From Plazaster borealis (Eukaryota; Echinodermata; Asteroidea; Forcipulatida; Labidiasteridae): DNA of 64,000 bases. Positions 27,401 through 34,345 of this stretch are shown in pieces. Position 1 is the first letter of the stretch. Each line of letters begins with the position of its first letter. The notes beneath the pieces are model-generated. The model ran no database searches. It was not told where the DNA came from and saw only the letters and a list, made by a program, of their open reading frames with translations. The position numbers were made by a program, and so were the translations under genes. The stretch is from assembly GCA_021014325.1 (NCBI GenBank), contig CM037472.1, positions 36,046,234 through 36,110,233 of the forward strand. Direction: 5' to 3'.

Positions 27401-27671
27401 CGGAGAGGGGGATAAGACTTCCTCATCGGACACCAAGACTGCGGAGGAGAGTGAGAGGCCGAAGTCCCCCATCCATGAAGAGAAACAAGAAGCAAGGACC
27501 GAGATGTTCAGTCAAGACGTGCCATCCACCAGTACTGCGAGTGCAGCAGTGGCTGTCTCAAAAGGCCCCGTCAGAAGGTTGTCAAACTCTACGTCGAGGC
27601 AGCAGAACTTTGTGGATGTGCTTGCTAGGAGCATCGAGCAACTGATGAAGTGTTTGGAGCAGGCTGTGTGA
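276..27671 (+). CDS. USP34: USP34-like ubiquitin carboxyl-terminal hydrolase, C-terminal 22 exons (5' partial)
   Basis: Exons (all GT-AG): 276-470, 1381-1530, 2018-2122, 3438-3585, 4792-4889, 5883-5964, 6526-6611, 6972-7055, 8393-8499, 10032-10209, 11506-11663, 13095-13173, 14958-15084, 16662-16769, 18421-18525, 19561-19682, 21380-21503, 22296-22375, 23028-23165, 24995-25129, 26520-26718, 27148-27671. They sum to 3132 bases and join without a stop. Identification rests on blocks I recognise from vertebrate USP34, for example DWLAAQTPRNK, YYGLLRLCCQQSP, ATACHVTGDLVELLS, RKDVKQ..QWQER and IRPPRPEL. USP34 is a ~3500-residue deubiquitinase that acts in Wnt/axin and DNA-damage signalling (family knowledge). 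Its catalytic Cys and His boxes lie upstream, so activity cannot be judged here. This part corresponds to the long helical, armadillo-like C-terminal region plus an acidic tail. No coding break is seen. USP9X/USP24-type relatives are less likely because the block order follows USP34. Confidence 0.93.
494..795 (+). mobile_element. tRNA-Leu-derived SINE
   Basis: Head tgtggccgagcagtctagtt (A-box-like) and gggttcgaatcccggtcatg (B-box-like), followed by the shared tail ccttgagcaaagcacttaac. Part of a family seen ten times in this window. Confidence 0.8.
1381..1530 (+). CDS. USP34: USP34 coding exon b (residues 66-115)
   Basis: Acceptor ttcttcag, donor gtagga, phase 0 to 0. Encodes a leucine/glutamine-rich helical block starting GFPFLFQQIRDCINLQQTRN. 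Confidence 0.9.
1736..1848. mobile_element. inverted-repeat element family C, diverged copy
   Basis: Begins gcccaatttcatagagctg and contains the aagcactgtttgctgcttaa type motif. The right end is decayed. Confidence 0.6.
2018..2122 (+). CDS. USP34: USP34 coding exon c (residues 116-150)
   Basis: Acceptor ttactag, donor gtatgc, phase 0 to 0. Encodes AGQPFFKILSMLVE followed by a Gly/Pro-rich loop and ILQRIWE. Confidence 0.9.
2333..2541. mobile_element. foldback element (G) with ~74-bp arms
   Basis: taatattgttgcaattcagc at the left pairs with gctgaactgcaacaatatta at the right. Pairing continues through the catggctgcctag and aataaaagagt blocks. Confidence 0.85.
3438..3585 (+). CDS. USP34: USP34 coding exon d (residues 151-199)
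   Basis: Acceptor atcctag, donor gtaagt, phase 0 to 1. Contains DWLAAQTPRNK and WVEHFLLAHN, one of the most recognisable USP34 blocks. Confidence 0.93.
4353..4746 (-). mobile_element. MITE family B, full copy in USP34 intron
   Basis: TTAA plus AGGGATTGTGACGTTTGG at the left, tatactgaccc plus TTTAA at the right, with the internal marker tgtccacgcaggaagaata. Ends 45 bases before the exon at 4792. Confidence 0.85.
4792..4889 (+). CDS. USP34: USP34 coding exon e (residues 200-232)
   Basis: Acceptor caccaccag, donor gtaagt, phase 1 to 0. Encodes AAAFLLISLVPDAHFRQSFR. The polypyrimidine tract at about 4747-4786 matches DNA beside a MITE in a CATSPERG intron (see findings). Confidence 0.92.
5220..5530 (-). 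mobile_element. tRNA-Asn-like SINE, disrupted copy
   Basis: Reverse head at 5222-5310. The sequence actgagctatctagc recurs at 5488 with the same downstream flank. A ~180-bp segment between the two also has a relative near 29545-29720. Confidence 0.65.
5883..5964 (+). CDS. USP34: USP34 coding exon f (residues 233-259)
   Basis: Acceptor ccttcag, donor gtaagt, phase 0 to 1. Encodes a helical block with QQIYSILLKHLPRARHYV. Confidence 0.9.
6526..6611 (+). CDS. USP34: USP34 coding exon g (residues 260-288)
   Basis: Acceptor tcctcag, donor gtaagt, phase 1 to 0. Encodes DASIHGTTKLVAYFS followed by a helix ending in RIEKRM, a recognisable USP34 block. Confidence 0.92.
6972..7055 (+). CDS. USP34: USP34 coding exon h (residues 289-316)
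   Basis: Acceptor gtcaacag, donor gtacgt, phase 0 to 0. Encodes FMDLWNLYQPKLSEP...NHNKQ, close to the vertebrate sequence. Confidence 0.92.
7420..7590 (+). mobile_element. LINE/SINE 3' tail with (ATT)n
   Basis: cagcaccttgaggcg, cactttataaatctctcttt and (ATT)n. The same segment is present in reverse at 37997-38130. Confidence 0.6.
8192..8221. repeat. perfect 13-bp hairpin
   Basis: cctgtctttatcc and ggataaagacagg flank the loop tagc. In a USP34 intron; function unknown. Confidence 0.8.
8393..8499 (+). CDS. USP34: USP34 coding exon i (residues 317-351)
   Basis: Acceptor ttgcccag, donor gtaagt, phase 0 to 2. Encodes FWYNACVDVPENVELII and ends in YNYIL, which continues in the next exon as ADHDDQ. 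Confidence 0.92.
8500..10031 (+). other. USP34 intron (between residues 351 and 352)
   Basis: Apart from the SINE at 9090-9395 I see no repeat or gene in this intron. It is plain AT-rich sequence. Confidence 0.5.
9090..9395 (+). mobile_element. tRNA-like SINE, third family
   Basis: gtcgggttggcgtaggggta head and agttcgaatcctgccgagg B box. The tail with ttgggttcttggctagtac and gattaagttcacttttctga is shared with the reverse copy at 42560-42800. Confidence 0.75.
10032..10209 (+). CDS. USP34: USP34 coding exon j (residues 352-411)
   Basis: Acceptor gcgattcag, donor gtaaga, phase 2 to 0. Encodes ADHDDQEVVMFNR, LPAYYGLLRLCCQQSP and NMQWAFRFLTPYASQYP. This is the strongest USP34 signature in the window. 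Confidence 0.95.
10595..10744. mobile_element. MITE family D
   Basis: Inverted ends near catagggg and ggggggtctat. Internal gatgtcacaagctcaaacag and ctcattggctg are shared with 16128 and 17768. Confidence 0.75.
10808..10945 (-). mobile_element. tRNA-Asn-like SINE (reverse)
   Basis: gcgggatttgaacctgcgac, then gagctgagctgtctagccc, matching the other copies including the ggcggtctcctat flank. Confidence 0.75.
11506..11663 (+). CDS. USP34: USP34 coding exon k (residues 412-463)
   Basis: Acceptor gatcttcag, donor gtcaga, phase 0 to 2. Encodes VVDELFRMMKLFVSRQPE and a Cys-containing block ending SSCWTTLI. An inverted-repeat element starts about 30 bases after the donor. Confidence 0.93.
11692..11881. 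mobile_element. inverted-repeat element family C
   Basis: Runs from tagttttataaagctg to cagctttattaaattgtgcc, with gcttag and ctaagc repeats inside. About 30 bases after the USP34 donor at 11663. Confidence 0.7.
12138..13075 (+). repeat. intronic minisatellite with higher-order structure
   Basis: Units begin tactcatgtaca. Spacing is 68, 58, 68 bases, and the 194-base trio is repeated three times (12138-12719) with few changes. After that come about five plain 68-base units up to 13060. Ends about 20 bases before the USP34 exon at 13095. The short open frames it creates are repeats of one another and not genes. Confidence 0.95.
13095..13173 (+). CDS. USP34: USP34 coding exon l (residues 464-490)
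   Basis: Acceptor ccttgcag, donor gtaagt, phase 2 to 0. Encodes AFRVLLENDEDRLGVI. It lies about 20 bases after the end of the intronic higher-order minisatellite. Confidence 0.92.
13240..13657 (-). mobile_element. tRNA-Leu-derived SINE (reverse) joined to a LINE-type tail
   Basis: Reverse-oriented cggccacggcacgcc head and shared body. The outer end (about 13226-13330) carries the tail with cgcttaata also seen after the LINE remnant at 47700. Confidence 0.75.
13958..14150. mobile_element. inverted-repeat element family C, first of a tandem pair
   Basis: Termini gcccaatttcataaa and tttatgaaattgggc are inverted. Internal ggttaccagccaaaatacaa and ggactagtaccccactaat are shared with 47929. Confidence 0.8.
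14151..14350. mobile_element. inverted-repeat element family C, second of a tandem pair
   Basis: Abuts the previous copy. Termini gacccaatttcatagagctg and gcgctatgaaattgggcc. Confidence 0.78.
14958..15084 (+). CDS. USP34: USP34 coding exon m (residues 491-532)
   Basis: Acceptor tttgtag, donor gtaggt, phase 0 to 1. Encodes FNTLHMMYQEATACHVTGD and LVELLSITLL, nearly identical to vertebrate USP34 as I know it. Confidence 0.95.
15660..15900 (-). repeat. reverse copy of the same element with a single unit
   Basis: atgccagcttgcaatatgat followed by the reversed head (ggtttcaaacggttggtca), with only one repeat unit. Confidence 0.7.
16128..16281. mobile_element. MITE family D
   Basis: Starts aatagacccgttgcat and ends atgcaaggggtct. 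Contains cagccaatgagaggtc in reverse relative to the other copies. Confidence 0.8.
16290..16581 (-). mobile_element. tRNA-Leu-derived SINE (reverse)
   Basis: Reverse complement of gtgtcgtggccgagtgg at 16560-16580 and of the B box near 16500. Confidence 0.8.
16662..16769 (+). CDS. USP34: USP34 coding exon n (residues 533-568)
   Basis: Acceptor ttgacag, donor gtaagt, phase 1 to 1. Encodes DVKQSLLQWQERLEFAQKLL and a segment starting TLLNCYTPDNV. Confidence 0.94.
17768..17922. mobile_element. MITE family D
   Basis: Starts aatagaccccttacacg and ends caatgcaaggggtctatt. Has gtgacgtcac near the left end. Confidence 0.82.
18130..18310 (-). mobile_element. tRNA-like SINE, second family
   Basis: In reverse: gctcggtggtctagtggtaa (A box) and gggttcaaatcccacctta (B box), followed by aagtactgagtatacagtgc. 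Copies also at 21850, 33860, 34100 and 50255. Confidence 0.78.
18421..18525 (+). CDS. USP34: USP34 coding exon o (residues 569-603)
   Basis: Acceptor tctgcag, donor gtaagt, phase 1 to 1. Encodes a helical block ending with His-rich HAHHHFQTNNIP. Confidence 0.91.
18810..19375 (+). repeat. element with ~115-bp internal tandem repeats, 4 units
   Basis: gatgcattcaccacatgat recurs at 18894, 19009, 19122 and 19238 (spacing 113-116). Preceded by a unique head (ggtcaaaccattcaactg) shared with 20578. Confidence 0.85.
19561..19682 (+). CDS. USP34: USP34 coding exon p (residues 604-644)
   Basis: Acceptor tgtatcag, donor gtaagg, phase 1 to 0. Encodes STGPYFPRR and SIRPPRPELQMFLHP, a conserved USP34 block. 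Confidence 0.94.
19731..20160. mobile_element. inverted-repeat element (I)
   Basis: Ends actcattttccaatagat and ctattggaaaatgagtgc are inverted copies about 420 bp apart, with no open frame of note between. Confidence 0.7.
20560..21320 (+). repeat. element with ~113-bp internal tandem repeats, about 4-5 units, interrupted
   Basis: gcattcaccacatgatat recurs at 20679, 20787, 20900 and 21013. The same head is present at about 20560-20640. The last unit is split by the MITE at 21038-21247. Confidence 0.85.
21038..21247. mobile_element. MITE family E, full copy inserted in a tandem array
   Basis: Inverted termini tagacgatgtgacctctg and cagaggtcacatcgtcta, about 209 bp. Internal gccgggcaaaac and cttgcccggcgg are also inverted. 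It interrupts a unit of the ~115-bp repeat element. Confidence 0.88.
21380..21503 (+). CDS. USP34: USP34 coding exon q (residues 645-685)
   Basis: Acceptor cttaacag, donor gtaagt, phase 0 to 1. Encodes DPAYDAALREYFLPYHQLVE and a Cys/Asn-rich helix. Confidence 0.92.
21604..21665 (+). mobile_element. tRNA-Leu-derived SINE, head fragment
   Basis: gtgtcgtggccgagcggttt and caagctctggtgttgtcagc, then a switch to unrelated sequence. Confidence 0.7.
21850..22290 (-). mobile_element. tRNA-like SINE, second family, plus adjoining retroposon tail
   Basis: tRNA-like head at about 21930-22005 in reverse, body to about 22110. From 22185 a LINE/SINE-type tail (gcgcctcggaaat, cactttacaaattt) ends in (TTA)n. 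Confidence 0.7.
22261..22291 (+). repeat. (TTA)n microsatellite abutting a USP34 acceptor
   Basis: Nine TTA-type units end 4 bases before the tgcag acceptor of the exon at 22296. It replaces the usual polypyrimidine tract. Confidence 0.85.
22296..22375 (+). CDS. USP34: USP34 coding exon r (residues 686-712)
   Basis: Acceptor aattgcag, donor gtatag, phase 1 to 0. Encodes LVALEGVPLQLDWFAKLWK. The acceptor directly follows a (TTA)n microsatellite. Confidence 0.92.
23028..23165 (+). CDS. USP34: USP34 coding exon s (residues 713-758)
   Basis: Acceptor ctgacag, donor gtgagt, phase 0 to 0. Encodes GVQLLCSLHTFHDYVDGILL and a DERTSFNN block. Confidence 0.92.
23165..23470 (+). repeat. short-period repeat after a USP34 donor
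   Basis: gtattctgtagagtattctg-like units of about 15 bases recur irregularly. A longer ~200-bp block (ccatggattccatttctttg) occurs twice, at 23250 and 23446. Confidence 0.7.
23480..24994 (+). other. USP34 intron (between residues 758 and 759), later part
   Basis: Contains T-rich sequence with a chance open frame at 23523-23921. A possible inverted-repeat element lies at 24390-24612 (ttttccccttaac versus gttaagggagaacg). No gene is supported. Confidence 0.5.
24995..25129 (+). CDS. USP34: USP34 coding exon t (residues 759-803)
   Basis: Acceptor tatgacag, donor gtaagt, phase 0 to 0. Encodes VYKQILCNTWESVVDSIICG and a charged helix ending in LNG. Confidence 0.91.
25180..25265 (+). repeat. C-rich minisatellite, ~20-bp unit
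   Basis: Units like accatcttccctctccccca repeated about four times in the intron after the exon ending at 25129. Confidence 0.75.
26040..26455 (-). mobile_element. tRNA-Leu-derived SINE (reverse), long copy with (ATT)n tail
   Basis: Head near 26440 (ctcggccatgacac reversed), B box near 26380. It ends in agcgctttatactcc and an (AAT)n run at 26027-26048. Confidence 0.8.
26520..26718 (+). CDS. USP34: USP34 coding exon u (residues 804-869)
   Basis: Acceptor gtttcag, donor gtacgg, phase 0 to 1. Encodes DIRALLLMFSVVPPRAMNP and LQHILTACRRDREAR, then an acidic stretch. It ends the structured part of the protein. Confidence 0.92.
27148..27671 (+). CDS. USP34: USP34 last coding exon (residues 870-1043 and stop)
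   Basis: Acceptor atcaaag, phase 1 in. It encodes a basic NLS-like cluster (PRKKIKL, residues 877-883). A low-complexity Glu/Lys/Ser/Thr tail follows (about 884-1000). The exon ends with a conserved-looking amphipathic segment (NFVDVLARSIEQLMKCLEQ) that resembles the end of vertebrate USP34. The stop falls almost directly after that segment. The last bases before the stop are repeated downstream as part of a minisatellite. Confidence 0.92.
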
Positions 27672-28115
27672 AACCACTCAGTGAATAAATTTAAAAAATC
27701 GCTCTGTGAAATCTATCAGTGGAAACACTCATTCAGTGAAGTCACTCTGTAAAAATCACTGATTAATTACTCTGTTTCAAGCAGGCTGTGTGAAATCGCT
27801 CAGTGAAAATAAAATCTATCAGTGAAATACTCATTCAGTGAAATACTCTTCCAGTGAAATCACTCATGAAATTACTCTATCACTGGGGCAGTTTGTATGA
27901 GATCATTCAGTGTAAAAACACCCTGTGAAATCTATGGGTGAAAGACTCATTCTGTGAAATCACTCATTGAACATTACTTATTAATCACTGTGCCTGGAGT
28001 AGGCTTTGTGAAATCAATTGGTGAAAATTACTTAATAAAGACTTATCAGTGAATAAACTCATTGAATTTTCTGAGAAGTTGGAACAGGCTGTGTGGAATC
28101 ACTTAGTGAAAGCAC
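27655..28115 (+). repeat. degenerate ~100-120 bp minisatellite spanning the USP34 stop codon
   Basis: A block like gcaggctgtgtgaaatc followed by actcagtga recurs at about 27659, 27779, 27888, 27988 and 28088, with many cactcagtgaaat-type sub-repeats between. The first block contains the codons for the final Gln-Ala-Val and the TGA stop. Confidence 0.75.
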
Positions 28116-28730
28116 TTTGTGAAATCTGTCTGAGAAGTACTGACTCGGTTAAATCATGCTGAAGTTGAACTTGAACAAGCCATTATTTGGGGTTCTATCG
28201 GTGAATTACTCTTGTGAAAGACTGAAATCACTCAGTGGATCACAAGTTGATTCAGATGACACTGAATCAGTGAGCGCTCATGTGATGTGGTGTCTTTCTA
28301 GATTGCATCGGATTGGACGAGGAAGGATACAAAATCAAGATTGAATCAAAAGTCAAAGGGAAAAATAATGAACTGATGAATTGCCCTCTGATTGTACATA
28401 CTAAAAACGCTGTCCTTCGAATCTGTACAGGGAAAAGAGGCTTGGCTGTGAATAGATATTTATTGTGACTTGACATCTCTCAGCAGACACATGAAGTGTG
28501 CATCAATAAGAAACAATTTTAGTTTATCGTCTCCATCACTAGAGTGAAAGTTGTTACCACTGTCTTACCAGTTGATTGCTAAGTATAAGACCACTCCCAT
28601 GGGGGAGAATTCTGTGAGAATAAGACAATTTGAAGAGTTCTTAATTTGGCAGCTGTAGCCACTCCACTTTTGGGACGTAGGGCTGCATCAGCATTTTGGA
28701 TCGGTATCATGTGCAAAATCTTGTGAGCCA

Positions 28731-28736
28731 AATAAA
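28731..28736 (+). promoter_or_regulatory. USP34: candidate polyadenylation signal, USP34 proximal
   Basis: AATAAA in non-repeat sequence about 1.06 kb after the stop. Plausible, but no cleavage site can be proven from sequence. Confidence 0.35.
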
Positions 28737-29374
28737 ATTGACAACGCACAGATGGATTTGAAGTTGCTGAGATTGTTCGAATGTTTAATACTGTCATATA
28801 GATTGACAACCAACGAGTGTGTGCTTTATGCTTCAGTCACAAACCAAAGCTCTATGACGACTTTAGCATCCCTTAAATTCGGTGCCAGTTTGTTGAACTA
28901 GTAGTTGTTGTGGGGTTTTTTCAAAACTAAGATCAAGTTTTTGTTTTTCGTGATGATCCAGTTTGGCTTGGATGGTCATACTGAATAGGTGAGATACAAG
29001 ATGCCTTCTGTGACCTAACATTGAATGGATGGATAGTTTACTTGTATTTTATTTACAAGGCCCAAACTTTGTTGTTACACCAATGGCAGCTTACAGTAGA
29101 AAGTAAAGTAAAACGTGATGAGCTGTCGCCAATCGTCAAGAAATCTGATTGCCATCAATTTTTCCCGGAAGGGTGGGACTTAGCCATTCTAACAACAATT
29201 GTTACTAAAGTGTTTGCATATAAAAATTGAAGACTATCATGATTGGCAAACAGAATAAACATCTCCTTTCCATCCACCCCCCCCCCAAAAAAAAATATAT
29301 GTTGTATCGTATGGGTGTGACCCCTGGCTACACGGCAGTTTGCGGTTGAATGGCTTTCTGACTGGCACCCCCCG

Positions 29375-29510
29375 AACAAAGATATTGACAAAATAGGGAG
29401 ACCGCCAACATAGGGCTAGATAGCTCAGTTGGTAGAGCGCCGGCACGTTAAACCGGAGGTCGTTGGTTCAAATCCCACTCTAGTCAATTTTTCTTTGTTC
29501 AACCCAAAAT
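29375..29510 (+). mobile_element. tRNA-Asn(GTT)-like SINE
   Basis: ctagatagctcagttggtag forms a D arm, the acceptor arms ggctaga and tctagtc pair with one G-U, the anticodon loop reads GTT, and ggttcaaatccc is a B box. C at position 33 and mismatches in two stems argue against a working tRNA. Confidence 0.75.
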
Positions 29511-31190
29511 CATTATAAATATATATATATATATATTGATAACAATTGCAGGCATGATACTTGGCCCTCGGAAAAAAGTAGGAACATTTTTTATTGAGTA
29601 CAAAAGCTGACCTACATGTACACATGGTATAGGCTTTGATAGGCTTTTTGGGCTATTTAAAAACAATTTTGCTGATTTTTCTGAGGGCGAACAAAATCGG
29701 AAATCAGATTATAACAGGCCTGTGAAATCTCCGCTTTAAAGCGGATATCCGCCTTTTTCTTTTTTTGTCGATTTTTTATTCCCTCTTTTTCTTTCTTTTT
29801 CCCCCCCCTTTTTTTTCGTTTTTTTCCTTCACTTTTTGTCCTTCTATATGCTTGGAAACAGTAATGTACAACTACAATACTGTAGTTGTGAATTAAGCCT
29901 AGTCACTGGATCAATGGGGTGCCCCAATTCGACCAGCGTAAATGCGTGACGCGCGCTCACTTGACGTTCCACGATCATTCTTACATCATGTAGTGTTTCA
30001 GCTCTTTTTTTAAGGGTCCACTCACAGGCCTGTTATTAAAGTAGGAAGAATATCATGCAAGCAATTGTCAAAGCCACATCTGTTACAGAGCCCTCGGCTG
30101 GTGGAAACCAAGGGTCTTGTTTTGAGGGGGGCGGGGGGAGGTTTCTCATTTTTGAAAAAAAATGTGATGACAACATAGATTTGACTTTACCAATGTCAAC
30201 TAGAAGTTTTCTTTCGTATTTCCTGTTCTTTTTTTTCTTTGAGGGGGTTTGGGGATGGAAGGAGTAGCATTATGATAATTGTGGAGCTGCGCTGAATTGG
30301 AGAGCTTTTTTATACTTGCTAGTTTTAGTAAACGTGGCTGAGCCTTCGATCGAGTATCATTATTGACCATCCATCTTCGTTTACTGACCCATTCATATCC
30401 CGCCCTATATATTGGGATTTAATTTCCCTATTTTGTATTCAGTACTGTAAACGTCCACTTCAATATGCATTCTCTCTTGGTTTTTTTCTCTTCTCTCTCT
30501 CATTTTAATTCCTTAGTTATTTACAAGGGATATCCCAAAGACGTTGATTTCTTATTTTTTGTAACTGGTGCTGAATTAAGTCGTCGATCTCACAGGAAAT
30601 CAATTTTTTTTTTATATTTAAAATAAAAATGCCATTCAGAGGCAAAATTAACTTGATTTTTAACTCCTTAATCAATGTATCATTCGCCACACCCTAATTT
30701 TAGTAGATTTTTGATGAACAAATTTAACAACAAACTGTCAAGTTTTGCTGAGGCACTATATGTAGGTTTTAATGATCCTTATGACAATGTGTGGTATTTT
30801 TTTTGCCGCAGACAAAAACAGTTTGGATTTTTATTCGTATGGTGCTGTCTTTTCTAAATTCGTGTGAATTCGGGGGGGGGGGGGCCTTGAGTATTAATGA
30901 CGGCAAATGTAATAATACCAGACAATTATGAGTATTTGCTATTTATTATTGTTGTTCTCTTTGAGGATCCATGAGTAGTTGTAAAGCTTTAGGGTTCTTT
31001 GGATGCAAACCAGCCCCAGTTTGCATTTCTTTGGTGTCTTATTAAGAAAAAGAAAGAAAGAAAGAAAGAAAAAAAAGCTAGTTACAAACAGCATTTATCA
31101 ACATATAACTATCTGTATGTAAAGTAATCAGCTTAATGCTAGAATGTAAAGAAGTTTATTTTAAAAGAAGCCAAACAAAAAAAACGACTG

Positions 31191-31196
31191 AATAAA
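31191..31196 (+). promoter_or_regulatory. USP34: candidate polyadenylation signal, USP34 distal
   Basis: AATAAA followed by a T/G-rich stretch, about 3.5 kb after the stop. It would imply a long 3' UTR. Confidence 0.35.
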
Positions 31197-31932
31197 ATTG
31201 CCTTGAGTTAAAACATGTGGTTTCGCGTCTTATCTTCTTGGGTTGAGTTTGTCGGCCGAACAAACTGGTACGCTGAGATACCCAATGTGTTACCAATATT
31301 GACAGCGATTTTCAGTTATTGGGCAAGGGTACTATGTAATTAGAACAATGGTTCCGTCTCCATTCATTGTGTATACATGTAGCTCTGGGGGTGGGTGGAT
31401 GACAGCTGTTACAGCTGTTGTACAGGCAATTTGCATATTGTTTGTAAGCTTATAGACTAATATTGATCATGCGGATGTTCTTTTTATCCTTATCAACTTA
31501 ATTAAGAGCTAACAATTGTGTAAATTGTGTCCTCTTTTCATTCTATGAAAAGAAACAATGTGTTGGGTTACATGAGGAAATTATACACTTACATGTAAGT
31601 TACTAAGTCAGAATGAAAGCAGAAAGGAATAACTTCAGTTGGGAGAGCAGGACATTTTCGAGATCAGTGTGTTACAGAGACAGCGGCTTACATACCTGGG
31701 GCATGCAGGTGGACATTTACACAGTTGTTCAGCTTTTGTATAGTGGGGTTACTTGTTCTGCTCGTACATGAACAGTGCATGGGACACTTTATTGGGCTCT
31801 TTTGCTGCTGATTTCAAAGTGAGGCCGCCTGCTCTAAAAGCCCCCCCTCTGTTAACACGCTGTGTACATCGGTGAGAAACACCTATAGTCTGAAAGTTAA
31901 CCAGCGTCCTTTACAAGAAAAACAAAGAACTG

Positions 31933-32190
31933 GATGCAGCTTTTTCATTTTATTCACTCAGAGGTAGGCCCTCTGCTGTACCAGAAAGAATACACTGGAA
32001 AGTCTGCGCCACACGAGGGCGTATTGGTTGCACATTCAGACTATTTACTACTTGGATGCAGCTTTTTTATTTTCTTTGCCCAGAGGTTGCCCCTGCAAAA
32101 CAGACAAAATTAGTCTGGTTACTAGAATGAACACACTGGAAAGTCTTTGCCACACGAGGTCCTATTTCTTGCACATTCAGACTCTTCACT
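31933..32190 (+). repeat. imperfect ~121-bp tandem duplication
   Basis: ggatgcagctttttcatttt at 31933 and its match at 32054, both followed by cacactggaaagtct-type and cacacgagg blocks and ending in ttgcacattcagact. Confidence 0.8.
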
Positions 32191-33859
32191 ACTTGGAGTG
32201 ACGCTCCACCCACCAACAGATTTACACGCATTAACATCTTTGTATTCAGGGGGTAAGACTTTTTAAAATGACTAACTCGTGATTAAGGCCCATGAGAAAT
32301 AAGTGACATTCCATCAACATTTATTCAAATTCTGAACACTGGCAAAGCATATTTTACTCTATACATCTGTACTGAAATTTAAGATTCATTTAAAGAATCC
32401 TCATTGACAAGAATTTGCATAATTGAACATAAGATTTGAAAACGATGATTGCAGGGCAAACTAGCAGCTTCATATTGAAAGTATTTACATTAATTTGGGG
32501 ACCTTGTAAAGTAGATAAGATAATTACAAGGCCATCCCTGAAGACAAACCGATGAGCTTCACAAATATGACCCTCTTCAAAGGACAAAAAAAATCAATTT
32601 GACGACTTCCTTAACTTTGGATCCTCTTTGAGTGCGGGTAGCTAAATCAGATGAAATCATTTTTATGAAGAAAATTAAAGCTATTGCAAACTACTTACCA
32701 ACCAAAAGGCCTTTGATTTGGTCTTTGAGAAAGGCTTTGTTAGGGTCCAAATGTGAGGCCATTACCACTATTTCACTTTTTTGTATTTCACTTTTTTAAT
32801 TTGTAAAAATAACAAAATAAAAGTTGGTTCCCTAAACTGATCAACTTGAACGAAATCACTGTAACTAATTTGACTATTCATCCTTGTTTATTTTTTGTTT
32901 GGTTATGATTTTGACACAAGTGTGAAGAAGTATTCCTCCCTGTAATTTTGTTACTAGCCCCCACCCCCCTTCCTTCTTTGATTTTGGAACTAGTTTTTTG
33001 TCCTGCCGTTGGTGGCGCCCTGCATGGTTCCCAGCAAAGACCAATAACAATGAAAAGTGAAATCAACACTGAAGTACCAGTGCCTCAGAAAACAAGCGTC
33101 AAACCAGTCCTTGTTGTGCAACACAGACTGGATGAAGGTTGCCTTCGCTGCATTTTCATTGTTTTGTTTGGATCGAGTCCGTAGTGTGACGTCACAGTGC
33201 TGTTTTGATTCCTAGGCGCTTAGGGGCTTTTCGTGATACTCGGCATTTTCGTCAATGTGACACAGATAAAATTGTGTGGTTTTTTTTTTTACATTATGAA
33301 ACCATTTTTATTGAGTTTTACTCAATTATATGTTATCATTATACACTCGTTTACCTTTCTATAACAAAAGAACAATGTTAATTTCGTTCAAGTTGATCTT
33401 GAACCCTTTAGAGACCATAGCGGCAGTGAGTGGCTAGTATTGAGATGCCCATAGGGGCCACAAACAGCTGCAAGATTTGACCATTTTCAACTCGACCGAG
33501 CTTTCAAAGTAAAGTTCATGTCCTAAATTGATATTTTCAAAGAATTCCCCATATTGACATATAATCTACAATTCAAAAACAAAACCACATTCTGTTTCCT
33601 TTCTTGTTTTTCAAAACTTTCATCCTGAAAAAAAATTGAGTAAAAAAATCAACAAAGTTTGCAATGTCTGGGCATATGGTGATGATTATACAGAAATTAA
33701 TACTTGTCTCGAAATCGTTCAGACTGGACAAACTTGACCCAAATTCATAATTTTATAAAGCTGTTTAGTAACAAATTATTTAAGCAGAGAAACAATCTTG
33801 CTTAAAAATATTGCACACCAGCTAAAATTCCATGTAATGTACATTTCTTGTGACTTTTT

Positions 33860-34345
33860 TCCTAATTTAGTTTTTTGCCCATACACCAATATGTATTAAG
33901 CACTACTCAGTACTTTCCCCGAGTCCTGTGGAAAAAATCCACTGGCATATTACTCAGGTGGGATTCAAACCAACAACCTTTGCTGTGCTAGAGCAGATGT
34001 CTTACCACTAGACCATCGAGCTAGCCAGGTGGCTAGAGGCAGATCGAATCTTACATTTTAGCAGCAGGTGCTGCAACAATTTAAAAGATGTTTATTTTGC
34101 ATCGGGGATAAAGAATAATTTATGTTTTTGCCCTTATACAGACATGTGTATTAAGCACTGTATACTCGGTACTTTCCTGAGTCCTGTGGGAAAAAAAACC
34201 ACAGGCATACTACTGTGGTTGGACTCGAACTCACAACCATTGCCATCCTAGAGCAGATGTCTTACCTCTACGCCACAGAGCTATAGCCCGGTGGCTAGAG
34301 GCAGGTTTGAATCCTATATTTTAGCAGCGGGTACCGCAACGATTT
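33860..34345 (-). mobile_element. dimer of the second tRNA-like SINE
   Basis: Two copies in the same orientation (33860-34085 and 34090-34345), each with the full head, B box and the gtgctgcaacaattt-type end. Confidence 0.78.

Larger units (their letters stand above)
27672..31200 (+). other. USP34: probable USP34 3' UTR and downstream flank
   Basis: No coding potential is seen. The first ~490 bases are a degenerate minisatellite. Unique-looking AT-rich sequence follows, interrupted at about 29375-29720 by a tRNA-like SINE and neighbouring repeat. Candidate polyadenylation signals lie at 28731 and 31191; earlier AATAAA copies occur near 27684, 27808 and 28032. The true 3' end cannot be fixed without transcript data. 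Confidence 0.5.

Noticed and set aside
27199..27645. 148-residue Arg-rich frame
   Set aside because: It is the alternative reading of the USP34 last exon, whose frame joins the upstream exons.
29413..29487. Functional tRNA-Asn gene
   Set aside because: C at position 33, stem mismatches and SINE-like flanks shared with two degraded copies favour a SINE.
32948..33184. Small open frame between the genes
   Set aside because: No motif, no splice or promoter context; its length is expected by chance.
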